55,119 nucleotides of DNA. Source: a virus. How positions within the stretch are numbered: position 1 is the stretch's first letter; each line of letters begins with the position of its first letter. A program made the translations under genes and the position numbers. Of this stretch, positions 15,359 to 25,200 are shown in pieces. The stretch covers positions 1 through 55,119 of the IMG/VR virus record IMGVR_UViG_3300013120_000254, one strand, 5' to 3'. The notes under the pieces are model-generated. The model searched no databases and was not told the origin of the DNA. It saw nothing but the letters and a program-made list of their open reading frames with translations.

Positions 15359-16825
15359 ATGGCATCCAAGCGACTCTTCCAACTCCTCATGGCGGTGGAG
15401 GATCAGCCGGGGGTGTACGTCGGGACGTCCACGCTAAACGCCGTCGCGAACGCGAAGGTGCTGGTGACGGACCCCCAGGCGGGCATCGAACGGTCAACCT
15501 ACACCCGCGAGATCAACCGGGCGTCCTTCACGCCCTTCACGCCCATCGAAGGAACCGCCGAGGGCACTATCACCGGCCGCGTCGAGCTGGCCGGCACCAA
15601 CGCCTACGCAGTGGGCACGCCGGCCGCCCCCGACTGGGACCTGCTCCTGCAGGCGTGCGGCTTCAAGTCGCGGCAGATGGGCGTCGGCACGCTTACGGGC
15701 ACGCCGTCCGGTCCGCATGACGCTTTCTTCTCGGCGGAGACTGTCAGCGATGCGGACTCCGACAGCGCCGAAGTCGTGCATGACTCCTGGAACGGGGCTA
15801 CGAAGCTGTACTACGCGGACCCCACCGGGACGCTGAATACGAGCTTCTCCGGTGGCACGTCAGGCGAAGACCAGACAATCAGCGGCGTGAACGATGACGC
15901 CGGCTGGTGCTGGACTCCCACCTCGCGGCCGGTGGTCACGCTGACTTTCTCGGCATCGCGCAGCCTCGTGGCGGGGGACATCCTGGTGGGGGACGACGGC
16001 GATACCGTGGTCCAGGTCATCTCGACGGCGTCCAGCACGACCCACGACGTTTACTGGCTGGACCCTGGCGACTTCCTGACGGCCGGCGAGGTTCTGACCA
16101 ACCTCGGAACCGGCGACACCAGCAACACTCTGGCTGGCGCCAGCTTCGTTGAGCAGAAGTACTTTCCGTCGCTTTCCATCGCGGTCATCGAGGACGGTGT
16201 CTTCCGGGCCATCAAAGGCGCCCGGGGCTCGGTCAACTTTTCCGCGAACCTCGGCGAGCCGATGTTCATGGACTTCACGTTCCGCGGCCTGATTGCGGCT
16301 ATCACAGACGGCGCCCTCGCGGGCACTCCGACGCCCACGGCTCTCGTTCCGCCGAGCTTCCTCAACATCAGCTACGGCGTGGCTGAGGATGATCCGGCGG
16401 TGGAGCCGAGCGCGATGCACGTTCCGTGCCTCAACTCGTGGTCTTGCAACTTCGAGAACACTCTGGCCCTGGAGAAGTGCGCGGCGTCCACGGACGGCGT
16501 GCGCGGCGCCGCCATCATCGGTGGCCGCGCCGTGACCGGCTCCCTGGACCCGAGCGTACGCCCGGAGTCGCAGTTCCCCTTCCTGCAGAACTTCCGGGAC
16601 GGCACAACCTTCCGGCAGCGTCTGACGATCGGCTCCACCGCCGAAAACTCATTCCACATCTCGGTCCCGGCGTCGCAGATCACCTCTGAAGGCGGAGGCG
16701 ACCGCGACGGCGTGGCAACCCGCGACTTGCAGTACTCCGCTTCCGGCAAGGCGCCCAACGGCTCCGACCTGGAGGACCGCGAGTTCGTGCTGTCGCTTCA
16801 CCAGGTCGCCGTCTACACCGACTAG
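15359..16825 (+). CDS. Major tail (tube) protein
   Basis: The product has 488 residues, longer than most siphovirus tube proteins (200-350). The N-terminus (GVYVGTSTLNAVANAKVLVT) and the C-terminal beta strands (EFVLSLHQVAVYT) look like a tail-tube fold. The middle (about residues 120-270, Ser/Thr/Gly/Asp rich, with SFSGGTSGEDQ) reads like an inserted surface domain. Its place after the terminator and before the G/GT chaperones is canonical. The leader has a CCAACCCAAGCCACC-like stretch ending before GAACCA-ATG and no Shine-Dalgarno sequence. Confidence 0.85.
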   Translation: MASKRLFQLLMAVEDQPGVYVGTSTLNAVANAKVLVTDPQAGIERSTYTREINRASFTPFTPIEGTAEGTITGRVELAGTNAYAVGTPAAPDWDLLLQACGFKSRQMGVGTLTGTPSGPHDAFFSAETVSDADSDSAEVVHDSWNGATKLYYADPTGTLNTSFSGGTSGEDQTISGVNDDAGWCWTPTSRPVVTLTFSASRSLVAGDILVGDDGDTVVQVISTASSTTHDVYWLDPGDFLTAGEVLTNLGTGDTSNTLAGASFVEQKYFPSLSIAVIEDGVFRAIKGARGSVNFSANLGEPMFMDFTFRGLIAAITDGALAGTPTPTALVPPSFLNISYGVAEDDPAVEPSAMHVPCLNSWSCNFENTLALEKCAASTDGVRGAAIIGGRAVTGSLDPSVRPESQFPFLQNFRDGTTFRQRLTIGSTAENSFHISVPASQITSEGGGDRDGVATRDLQYSASGKAPNGSDLEDREFVLSLHQVAVYTD

Positions 16826-16854
16826 GCAACCACTGACGACGAAGGCAACGTCAC

Positions 16855-17226
16855 ATGATCACAATCTCTCTCGGGGACACCATCCGATACGTCCCCGAAG
16901 ACCAAGACGGCGACAACCCCACCGTCTTCCTCCTGACCCCTCTCACCTTGCAAGAGGAGACCGAGCTTCTGGACAAGGTCCGCGGCGGAGAAGCCTCGGC
17001 CGACCACCGGGACATCAACCAGGTCTTCCGGGACAAGGTGAAGGGTTGGGAGAACCTGAAGGACGAGAACGGCGCTGACGTGCCGCATCCCGGCAACCCC
17101 CTCCCCGACAACTTCGTGGTCGGCGTCTCGCTGGCCATCCGCGGGGGGGTGTTCAGCGCGCTGCTCGCCCAGGCCGGGATGAAGGCCGACGATGATGTGG
17201 GAAAGTCCGAATCGCAGCCTTCCTAG
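16855..17226 (+). CDS. Tail assembly chaperone G
   Basis: The product has 123 residues: MITISLGDTIRYVPEDQDGD, then a helical segment (LTLQEETELLDKVRGGE) and a small-residue region near the end. Its position between tube and tape-measure genes matches lambda gpG. At codons 116-117 the reading GGA-AAG sits in the heptamer GGGAAAG (17199-17205), which is in phase for -1 slippage into the T frame. Normal termination at 17226 gives G alone; slippage gives the longer GT fusion. Confidence 0.85.
   Translation: MITISLGDTIRYVPEDQDGDNPTVFLLTPLTLQEETELLDKVRGGEASADHRDINQVFRDKVKGWENLKDENGADVPHPGNPLPDNFVVGVSLAIRGGVFSALLAQAGMKADDDVGKSESQPS
17199..17205 (+). other. Programmed -1 ribosomal frameshift site (GGGAAAG)
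   Basis: The heptamer is in the X-XXY-YYZ phase relative to the G frame (third base of one codon, then GGA, AAG) and is identical to the lambda G/GT slippery sequence. After slippage, reading resumes at 17205 and continues open to 17603. In the T frame an upstream stop (17193-17195) blocks independent translation just before this point. Confidence 0.88.
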
Positions 17227-17603
17227 CGTTCAGCCGGGAAGCGCCGCGCTGTACCGGGTGTCGCGAGGACGACCGGGCACGCGCGTTCAACGGCTGCGAG
17301 GAGGACGCTCCCACGCCGGTCTTCGGCATCACTTGCCCCACCTGCGAGGGGGTCAGGTTTGATGCGGATGATCAGCCGTGTCCAGACTGCGAAGGCAAGG
17401 GCGACCGCATGTATAAGCGGTGCCCGGCCTCGCAGGTGGACCGTTCCGCAGCGCGCCTGGTCATGGCGTGGGGCGACTACCAGAACGGGCACCTTCCAGA
17501 GCGAGGAGGCACATACAGCCAATCCGCGTGCTTCATGCACGCCTTGAGCGTTCTGGCCGCCGAGAAGGCGGCGATCGACAAGCTAGAGAACCCCCGGCGT
17601 TAG
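17205..17603 (+). CDS. T extension of the GT tail assembly chaperone (zinc-finger-like)
   Basis: This is read only after -1 slippage, adding 132 residues to the first 117 of G (249 in all). It has no good start codon of its own until 17409. It is Cys-rich: CTGC near its start, NGCEE, then CPTCEG and CPDCEGKGD about 15 residues apart, ending with a KRCP. The last two follow the CxxCxG(xG) pattern of DnaJ zinc fingers. The final 50 residues are helical (HALSVLAAEKAAIDKLENP). GT proteins bind the tape measure during tail assembly; zinc-type cysteines are uncommon in that role. The tape-measure gene starts on the next base. Confidence 0.85.
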   Translation, partial: VRIAAFLAFSREAPRCTGCREDDRARAFNGCEEDAPTPVFGITCPTCEGVRFDADDQPCPDCEGKGDRMYKRCPASQVDRSAARLVMAWGDYQNGHLPERGGTYSQSACFMHALSVLAAEKAAIDKLENPRR

Positions 17604-20600
17604 ATGGCATTCGGCCCCGCAAACGAGACCCTGGTCGTCAACATCGTCCTGAGATCGGACGCAGATGTAGCGATCAAGAAGGTCAACAACCAGATCCGGC
17701 GGTTCTCTGATCAGACGCGCGCCAACCTGAGCGGAGCCCAGCGGGCTTTCCGCGCGTTCGGCGCGACGGCTCGCGGGGTAGGGAGGACGCTTCGGGGGCT
17801 GACGGCGCCCCTGCGCTCGCTCAGCCGCAGGTGGGGGGCGCTGGGGGCCACGATCGCCACCACCCTGGCGACCTTCAAGGCCGTCAGCGACGCCCAGAAG
17901 TTCGGCATCGCAGTCGCGGAGATCAGCACGATCTTCGATGATACCGAGCTCCCGCTTGCGCAGGTGGAGGAGCGCCTATTGGGGCTCTCCGAGGCCCTGG
18001 GGCTCGTGGAGACGATCGCCGCCAAGGGCTTCTACCAGATCATCTCCTCGGACATCACCGACGCCGCCGAGGCGATGATCGTTCTGGAGGAGTCGGCCGA
18101 GCTCGCCACCGCAGGCCTAGCCGACATCAAGGGCACGATCGACGTCGTGACGTCGGTCATCAAGGCCTACCAGAAGGACGTCTCCGAGACCGCTGAGATC
18201 ACGGACATCCTGTTCCGGACGGTTGAGAAGGGCAAGACGACCATCCCCGAGCTCTCCACGTCGCTGGGCCAGGTACTGCCCATCGCGGCGTCTCTGGGCG
18301 TCAGCTTCCGGGAGGTCACGGCCGCCGTCGCCACCCTGACCCAAGGCGGCATCGAGACCAACACGGCTGTCATCCAACTGCGGCAAGCCTTCAACCAGCT
18401 CCTGAAGCCGAGCGTCGAAGCGGGCGAGGTGCTGGCTCAGTACCAGATCGACATCAGCCAGTCGGCGATCAAGAGCAAACAGTTCAGTGGTGTGCTGGCC
18501 GAGCTCCGCGAGAAGCTGGGCAACAACGCCGTCGCCTACGCCAGGATCTTCGGCAACATCCGGGGCCTGCTTCCCGTCCTGGCCCTGGCGGACAAGCAGT
18601 TCGAGCAGCACCAGAAGAACCTGAAGGCGCTGGAGAACTCCTACGGCGCTGTGGGCGGGGCCCTAGACCGCCTCTTTGCGTCGCCGTTCAAGCGCGTCCA
18701 GGTCTTCATCAACGCGATCCGCATCCGGCTGCGTGGCGTGGGCGAGGTCTTCATCAAGGCGCTGGATGAGGCCCTGGGCGGAGAGAAGGGGATCCGCAAG
18801 GCGATCGAGGCGCTCGACACGGCCTTCAACATGATGAAGGGCGTTGCGTCGGAGGCCGCGAAGTTTGTCGGCGACTTCGTGGAGCAGCTGGAGAACCTTA
18901 TTCAGCGCTTGGACGCCATCGGCGGAGCCGGGGCAGCCTTCAGGCAGATGGGCGAGGTCATTGGCGCGGCCGTCACCTTGGTTGCACGGGCTGTGGCCGC
19001 GATCGGTATCGCTATCACGGAGCTCTTGGCCCAGCTGCCGAAGGTCATGGCCGCCCTGGTTCGGGAGCTCCAGAAGTCGATCAACGCCCTGGACCCGATG
19101 CCATGGAGGCGGATCTTCGACGTCGAGCTCACCAAGGAGGAATTGCGCGCAGACATTGCGGATGTGCAGCGGGCCTACGCCGATGAAGTGCGCCGCGCCC
19201 GCGAGCGACTGCAGGAGGCGGGCCTTCACTTCGAGATCCTGACTGACGACCAGACCGGCCAGGCGCGGCCAGCGCAGGAGGTCATCGACCAAATCAGGCG
19301 CCTGGAGGAGATGACGGCGTCCGGGGTCACGATCCCGTTCAACGAGGAGATTCTCTTCGGGCCCATCCGCCGCATGGAGGAGATGCGGGAGGGGATGGCG
19401 GCGCTGCGAGCAGAGCTGGAGACGGCCCCCGATTCTGTAAACGACATCGCGCTCAGTCTCGATAGCGCGGTGGAGCCCCTGAGCTTGGTCACCGACGGTG
19501 TGAACAATCTCAGGGAGGCCTGGCGGGGCCTTGACGCCGCGCTGGGGAGGGACGCCATCGCAGCGATCGCCGCGGAGATGTTCCCCGACGCCCTGCGCGT
19601 GCCGTTGGAGGTGGACTTTGCTGACCCCTTCGGCTTTGAGTCTGGCGGGGACACGCTCGATCTTCTGATCGCGAGGCGCCTGGCGGAGGAACGCGCGCAG
19701 ATCGACGAAGAGGCGGCGCGGATCGGCGATGAGCTCAAGGCTTTGGAGCGGCTCTTTGGGGACCTCCAGATCGAGGTCCCGGTTGACATCGCGGTCTTCT
19801 TCGACGACTCCAGCGATGCGACTCAGGAGGTTCTGGACGAGCTCCGTGGGATGCTGGAGGCAGAGTTCCCGGTTAGCGTCCCGATCACGATGGGCGAGGA
19901 GAACCTGCTCTCTTTCATCGACCGCGCGCAGGAGGCGGTCAACATTCTCAACAGCCTGCGAGAGCCGGTGGCCGATAGTCTTCAGGACGAGCTGGACATC
20001 CTTGACGCTGGGGTTGGGTTGCGCAGAGCGCAGCTGGCAGTGCAGCTTCGCCAGATCGGCGCCAACAAAGAGCTGACAGCCGAGGCGCTCAGGGCGTTCG
20101 AGGCTGCCGAGAAAGCCCAGCGCGCTGCCATCATCGGCTTCAGCGACGGCCTGCAGTTCTTCGAGCAGCTCGCCGGCAAGGCGGAGGTGACGTATGAGCT
20201 CCAGGCTGAGGGCATCGAACGCGCCACCGAGAAGCTCCGCGAGCAGCTGGACCTGGCGATTGAACTGGGGTTCGTGGCGGTGGAGCTGCGCCCCCGCTTC
20301 GAGGCCGCCATCGACGCCAACCGCGCCAAGCAATTCGCGGACGCTCTCGACTTCGAGTCAATCCGCAAGGAGGTGGAGGTCTTCGCCAAGACGACCACCA
20401 TCTCCATGCAGGACCAGGTCACGCTGGCCCAGTCCGTTGCGAAAGAGGAGCGCGAGCGGCTGGTGCGCCTGGCAGAGAACGTCTCGCTCACCGAGGAGCA
20501 GCGAGACCTCCTGCTCCACATGGCCGAGGCGGTCGAGAGCGTCAAGATCCGGGAGGCGCTGGACTTCAGCTCCGTCTCGGATGAGCTCGACAACATCCGG

Positions 20601-22250
20601 GCCAACGTCCAGCCGCTCTTCGTGGACATCGTCCGGCGCGAGGAGGAGCGCTTCGCGGTCATCGAGGAGCGCAATCGTCTCCTCGTGGAGACGGGGCAGC
20701 GCACACAGTCCGAGCTCACACAGATCCGTGAGGCAATCGAGCTGGAGCGCGAGCGGTTTACTATCGAGCAAGCGCGCTCCGTCCTGAGTAGCGCGGCCTT
20801 CGAGCAGCGCAGCTTCGTGAGCGGGGCCCGCGAGACGATCGACTTCGAGGCTCGCACGGACGCCCTGGACAACCTGGGGCTTACCGAGATCCCCGAGATT
20901 GGGACCAAAGCGTTTGACGACCTGCGTCGCGAGTACAACCGGGTCCTGGAGGAGATGCTCGGGGACTCGGAGGCTTTCCGCGACGGCTTCCTCTCCACGC
21001 TCGGGGATCTGGCGTTGGAGTTCGGGGACAGCTTCGAGACTGGGGCGGCCCTGGCTCGGGACGCGATCTACAGTGTCCGCAACGCTACAGCGAACGCTCT
21101 GGCTGAGCTGATGACCCTCCACGAGGAGGGCGAGAACACGGCTGAGGCTGTCGTCGAGGCCTTCCGCCAGAATCTGGCCCGGGGCCTGGCCCAGGCCGTC
21201 TCGAACGCCCTGACGGACATGACCCTCGGGTTCCTGCTGAGCCCCTTCGAGGGCCTGGCCGAGAAGCTCGGCTTCGGAGAGGACCCGGAATCCCTTGCGG
21301 TTGCGGAGTTCGCAGGCCAGGAGCTCGCGAAGATCCAGGCGGCGGCGACCCAGTCAATCGCGGAAGTGTCCCAGGCCGGGACGGCGGCGGCCACTTCCAT
21401 TGAAGGCACGTTCGCTGCCCAGCTCCCGCAACTCCAGGCCGTCCTGGAGATGCCGGCCGTGAAGCTCAACCTAGCCGCTGACAAGCTCCTGGCGCTCGCC
21501 GCAGGCCAGATGGCCACAGGGGCCGCTCTGGCCCCCGGGGCTGTTGCAGGGGCCGCTCAGGGCGCCGCAGCGGGCGGTGGGTACGGGGCCGCCGTCGGGG
21601 CGATGAGCGGCATGGCCGTGGAGGGCGGGAAGCTCGCCGCTGAGGCCCTAACTCAGTCAGCGGAAGACCTCGCCCTGGCCGCCGCAACGAGTGAAGCGGC
21701 GGGCCAGGCGGTGAGCGTCGCGGGGTCCGCGTCGCTGCACCCCGCCGGCAGCGCCCTGATCGCAGCTGCGGCTGCCCTTGACGCCGCTGCGGCCGTCCTA
21801 GCCGCTTCGGGAACAGTTGGCGGGGCCACGGGGGGCGTCTTCCCCAGCCTCGGCAACATCGAATCCCCCACGCTCAAGTTCGGCGACGGCGGCATCAAGC
21901 GCCCGATCCAGAAGCTGGGCCTGGGCGGCATCAAGATGACCCGCACATTCGCTGAGATCGGCGAACGGGGGCAGCCCGAGGCTGTGGTCCCCCTGCCTGG
22001 CGCCGGCCGCGCGATCCCGGTGGAGTTCCAGAACCCTGAGCGCGCCTACGCTGGCGGCTCAGCGCCGGTCAACATGACCGTGGCCGTCAACACCACCCTC
22101 TCGTTCCAGAACCTCGACCCCAGGTCAACGCAGGAGGTCGTCGCAGCTCAGCTCCCGGGCATCAACCGGATGATCGCCGCGAGCCTGACGACTGGGCGCG
22201 ACCGCAACCTGGAGAAGGCAATCCAGCAGGTGGCGCGTCGTGGCCAATAA
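17604..22250 (+). CDS. Tape measure protein
   Basis: The product has 1,548 residues. About residues 110-300 carry the conserved tape-measure core (VETIAAKGFYQIISSDITDA and FRTVEKGKTTIPELSTSLGQ, then VTAAVATLTQGG), typical of phage TP901/PhageMin_Tail proteins. Most of the rest is long helical coiled coil rich in Glu and Arg, with an Ala/Gly-rich hydrophobic zone at about 1290-1420 that could cross the host membrane. Using the usual scaling of about 0.15 nm per residue, the tail would be near 230 nm. The last 11 bases overlap the next gene. Confidence 0.95.
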   Translation: MAFGPANETLVVNIVLRSDADVAIKKVNNQIRRFSDQTRANLSGAQRAFRAFGATARGVGRTLRGLTAPLRSLSRRWGALGATIATTLATFKAVSDAQKFGIAVAEISTIFDDTELPLAQVEERLLGLSEALGLVETIAAKGFYQIISSDITDAAEAMIVLEESAELATAGLADIKGTIDVVTSVIKAYQKDVSETAEITDILFRTVEKGKTTIPELSTSLGQVLPIAASLGVSFREVTAAVATLTQGGIETNTAVIQLRQAFNQLLKPSVEAGEVLAQYQIDISQSAIKSKQFSGVLAELREKLGNNAVAYARIFGNIRGLLPVLALADKQFEQHQKNLKALENSYGAVGGALDRLFASPFKRVQVFINAIRIRLRGVGEVFIKALDEALGGEKGIRKAIEALDTAFNMMKGVASEAAKFVGDFVEQLENLIQRLDAIGGAGAAFRQMGEVIGAAVTLVARAVAAIGIAITELLAQLPKVMAALVRELQKSINALDPMPWRRIFDVELTKEELRADIADVQRAYADEVRRARERLQEAGLHFEILTDDQTGQARPAQEVIDQIRRLEEMTASGVTIPFNEEILFGPIRRMEEMREGMAALRAELETAPDSVNDIALSLDSAVEPLSLVTDGVNNLREAWRGLDAALGRDAIAAIAAEMFPDALRVPLEVDFADPFGFESGGDTLDLLIARRLAEERAQIDEEAARIGDELKALERLFGDLQIEVPVDIAVFFDDSSDATQEVLDELRGMLEAEFPVSVPITMGEENLLSFIDRAQEAVNILNSLREPVADSLQDELDILDAGVGLRRAQLAVQLRQIGANKELTAEALRAFEAAEKAQRAAIIGFSDGLQFFEQLAGKAEVTYELQAEGIERATEKLREQLDLAIELGFVAVELRPRFEAAIDANRAKQFADALDFESIRKEVEVFAKTTTISMQDQVTLAQSVAKEERERLVRLAENVSLTEEQRDLLLHMAEAVESVKIREALDFSSVSDELDNIRANVQPLFVDIVRREEERFAVIEERNRLLVETGQRTQSELTQIREAIELERERFTIEQARSVLSSAAFEQRSFVSGARETIDFEARTDALDNLGLTEIPEIGTKAFDDLRREYNRVLEEMLGDSEAFRDGFLSTLGDLALEFGDSFETGAALARDAIYSVRNATANALAELMTLHEEGENTAEAVVEAFRQNLARGLAQAVSNALTDMTLGFLLSPFEGLAEKLGFGEDPESLAVAEFAGQELAKIQAAATQSIAEVSQAGTAAATSIEGTFAAQLPQLQAVLEMPAVKLNLAADKLLALAAGQMATGAALAPGAVAGAAQGAAAGGGYGAAVGAMSGMAVEGGKLAAEALTQSAEDLALAAATSEAAGQAVSVAGSASLHPAGSALIAAAAALDAAAAVLAASGTVGGATGGVFPSLGNIESPTLKFGDGGIKRPIQKLGLGGIKMTRTFAEIGERGQPEAVVPLPGAGRAIPVEFQNPERAYAGGSAPVNMTVAVNTTLSFQNLDPRSTQEVVAAQLPGINRMIAASLTTGRDRNLEKAIQQVARRGQ

Positions 22251-25200
22251 TCTCCCCGCAGACGACTCGTTCGCAGACGTCGCGCTCTCCAACAACAGCG
22301 GGCCGAGGTGGACGAAGCCATGCCTCTGGCTGCCGGGGCTGCTCTGGAACAACGGCGCCGACACGACCACCGGGCACTCCATCACGCCCGAGGTCTGCAA
22401 CATCCACAACGCCTACGCGGACACGGAGGCTGCGTGCCAGGGCGCCAGCGGCTCCACGTCGCCTGGCGTGGGCGGCTGGATCTTCCGGGATGCTGAAACG
22501 GAAGACTGCAGCGTCATCGGCAACTTCTACGTCCGAACGGTTGCGGGCAACTGGACCTTCGATAGCAGCGGGGCGAGGACTCTCTGCTACGGGGTCATGG
22601 CACGGATCACCGGAGCGGCTGGAGCGCAGCTGACATCCAACGCCAACACGGACTTCTCTGAGACCTTCCTGGGCCCGAGCTACTATGCGCTGGTCCGGAC
22701 CGGCGACTGGAGCGGCGGGGTCTTCGAGAACTACTACTCGCTCCTGCGCGTGATCGGGCCTGCGACCCCCGGCGGCAACTCCACCATCACGCTGCTGGAT
22801 CAGCTACAGGAAGACCAGTCCACGTCGCTCTGGAAGCAGCACCACCAAGCCAGCAGGACCGGCGGCCTACGCCTAGACATCATCACCAACGGCTCCACGG
22901 CCGAGATCACCTGCTACCGCATGACGGGCTTCGGCGAGTCGGTGGAGCTCCTCCAGTGCGACGACACAGACCCCGCTGCGATCCTGGAGACTGGCCACGG
23001 CGGCATGATGATGCTGGCGGAGGGCTACGGGACTTCCTCTAGCGACAAGTACGTCTTCTCCTGCGGCAACTGGCAGATCACGGACGGCACAGACGTGCTG
23101 GCGCGGGACGAGTGGGAGCGCACCAACCTGGACGCTGCGCAGATCACGCCCCTGGACGGCCACAATCGCCGTGGCCCCACGCTGATGGGGAAGTACACGG
23201 GGGATCAGTCCGGCTTCTCCGCCTTCGACGACGCGCTCTTGCGCAACTCCTCCAACGAGTATCTAGAGGTGGACTCCTCGCCCAACGGCGGCTTTCACAT
23301 CGCCTACGATCCGGCGAGCAACCCGTACGTCCAGTCGCGCAAGCTGACGGCCTACTGGACCGCGGGCGCCGCTGGGACACGCCGAGCGGGGGTCGTGCTG
23401 CGCGCGGCGCTTGGCCCCGCGGCGGTTTACGAGCAAGGGCTGACAAGCGGGGTGGACAAGACGGGCTATGCGCTCGTCGTCGAAACGGTGTCCACAACGG
23501 TTTGGAGCACGCGGATCTACCGCTGGTCTAACGGGAGCTATGCGATCATCGCCTCGCGGCTCCTGAACCAGTCCGGGGACCCGTTTACTCCGTCTTTCGG
23601 CTCCGACATCGAGATTACATTCAGCATTGAGAACAGGAATGGATCGAGCCACGCTACCGGCAGCGTTTATCTAGAGCCCCTCTTCGACGGGCACAAGCTG
23701 ACGGGTTGGACGATCTCTACCGATGGCGCCATTGAGAACGACGACGGCACCATCACCGATGGGAGCTCGGGTCGCGTCCTTGCAGGCCCGGGGCAGGGCT
23801 TCTACTCCCAGGTCTCCGGCGCCAACGAGGTGAGGCTCCAGGCGTTTGATCAAGAGGCGATCTCTTACGCACTGGACGAGCGCGAACAACTAGGGATCCC
23901 CGTGAGCCAAGAACAATCAGGAGCAACGCAGACGCTCCAGATCAAGCACCACTGGCCGGTGTCTCGGCGCACAGTCGCCTACGACCAGGAGCACGAGACC
24001 GAGATCGGCTACCGGCACCGACACAAGTCCGCGCAGTTCCAGCGCCGCGAGTGGACGCTGAAGTCCAGAGCGGCCACCGCGGAAGAGGTGGCGGATCTGC
24101 GCGAGGACATCCGCGCGGCTGGCGGCTGGGATGCCCCGATGAACTGGGTCACGCCCGATCAGGACTCTGTGGTCGTGCGGCTCAACAAGGACAGCTTCAA
24201 GGTCGTCAAGATCGACAAGGACGTCTACGCCTTCACGCTGACGCTGACGGAGGCTGTCGGCCCCGAGCTCATTGCGACCTACTTCGAGGGCCGGACCGCA
24301 TTGGGCGAGGTGGATCCGTCCGGGTGGTTCAACATGCACTGGGAGGAGGACGGAACCCAGATTGCGAACCCGGAGACCGGGGAGTCTGCGTCCACGGTGA
24401 ACCCCAGGCCGCTGACGATCCTCTTCGAGGAGGAGCTGGAGGGCCCGGGGCTGATCTACTTCGAGACCGGCGGGGACGCCATCGCCGACACCAACTACAC
24501 GATCTCCGAGACCAGCCCGCTATCGGTCGCTGCTGGAGACACCGAGGCGACGATCAACATCACCTTCTTGAACCGCGGGCGCTGGTATCGAGAGCGCACC
24601 CTCACCATCACGCTCACGGACGTGGCTGGGGCGGTCAAGCTCTCCACGCTCCCGAGGCTGGAGTACCACGTTGGAATCAGGCCGAACCCTGGGGAGATCC
24701 CGGACGTGGAGTTCAAGGCGGCCTCCTCAGCCAAGTCGGCGGGCGTTCAGTCCTTCGGCGTCCCGGTCTACCTGAACAGCAACTCCCCGCCGGTCTCGGA
24801 CGAGGACACGACCTGCTACATCCGGGACGAGTCCACTGGGACCGTGACTTACACCATCGAAAACGGCTTCATTCCGAGCGGGGTCACTTCGACGGAGGAC
24901 ACGGGCGGCGAGGACGTGGTGGTCAACATCACCAACTCAGGCACCGGCACCATCACGCTGCACCTGGACCACCCGCCGGACGATGGCTCTGAAGACAACC
25001 ACTGGACGTTCACGGACAACTTCCTGCACGAGGGCGTAGACAGCTCGCTGGACTTCGAGGACCAGCGCGTCGGGGAGTACCAGATCCCCTTCGCCGGGGA
25101 GCCCGGCACTTACAGCCGGGGCGGCGGAACAAACGCGCCTGGGTATGAGGACTACCCGGGCCTCTATATCACCCAGCAGTCAGACATCGGCGTCTCGCCC

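Noticed and set aside
18663-20333. 556-residue leftward open frame
   Set aside because: It is a complement of the tape-measure gene with no motifs and no ribosome site.
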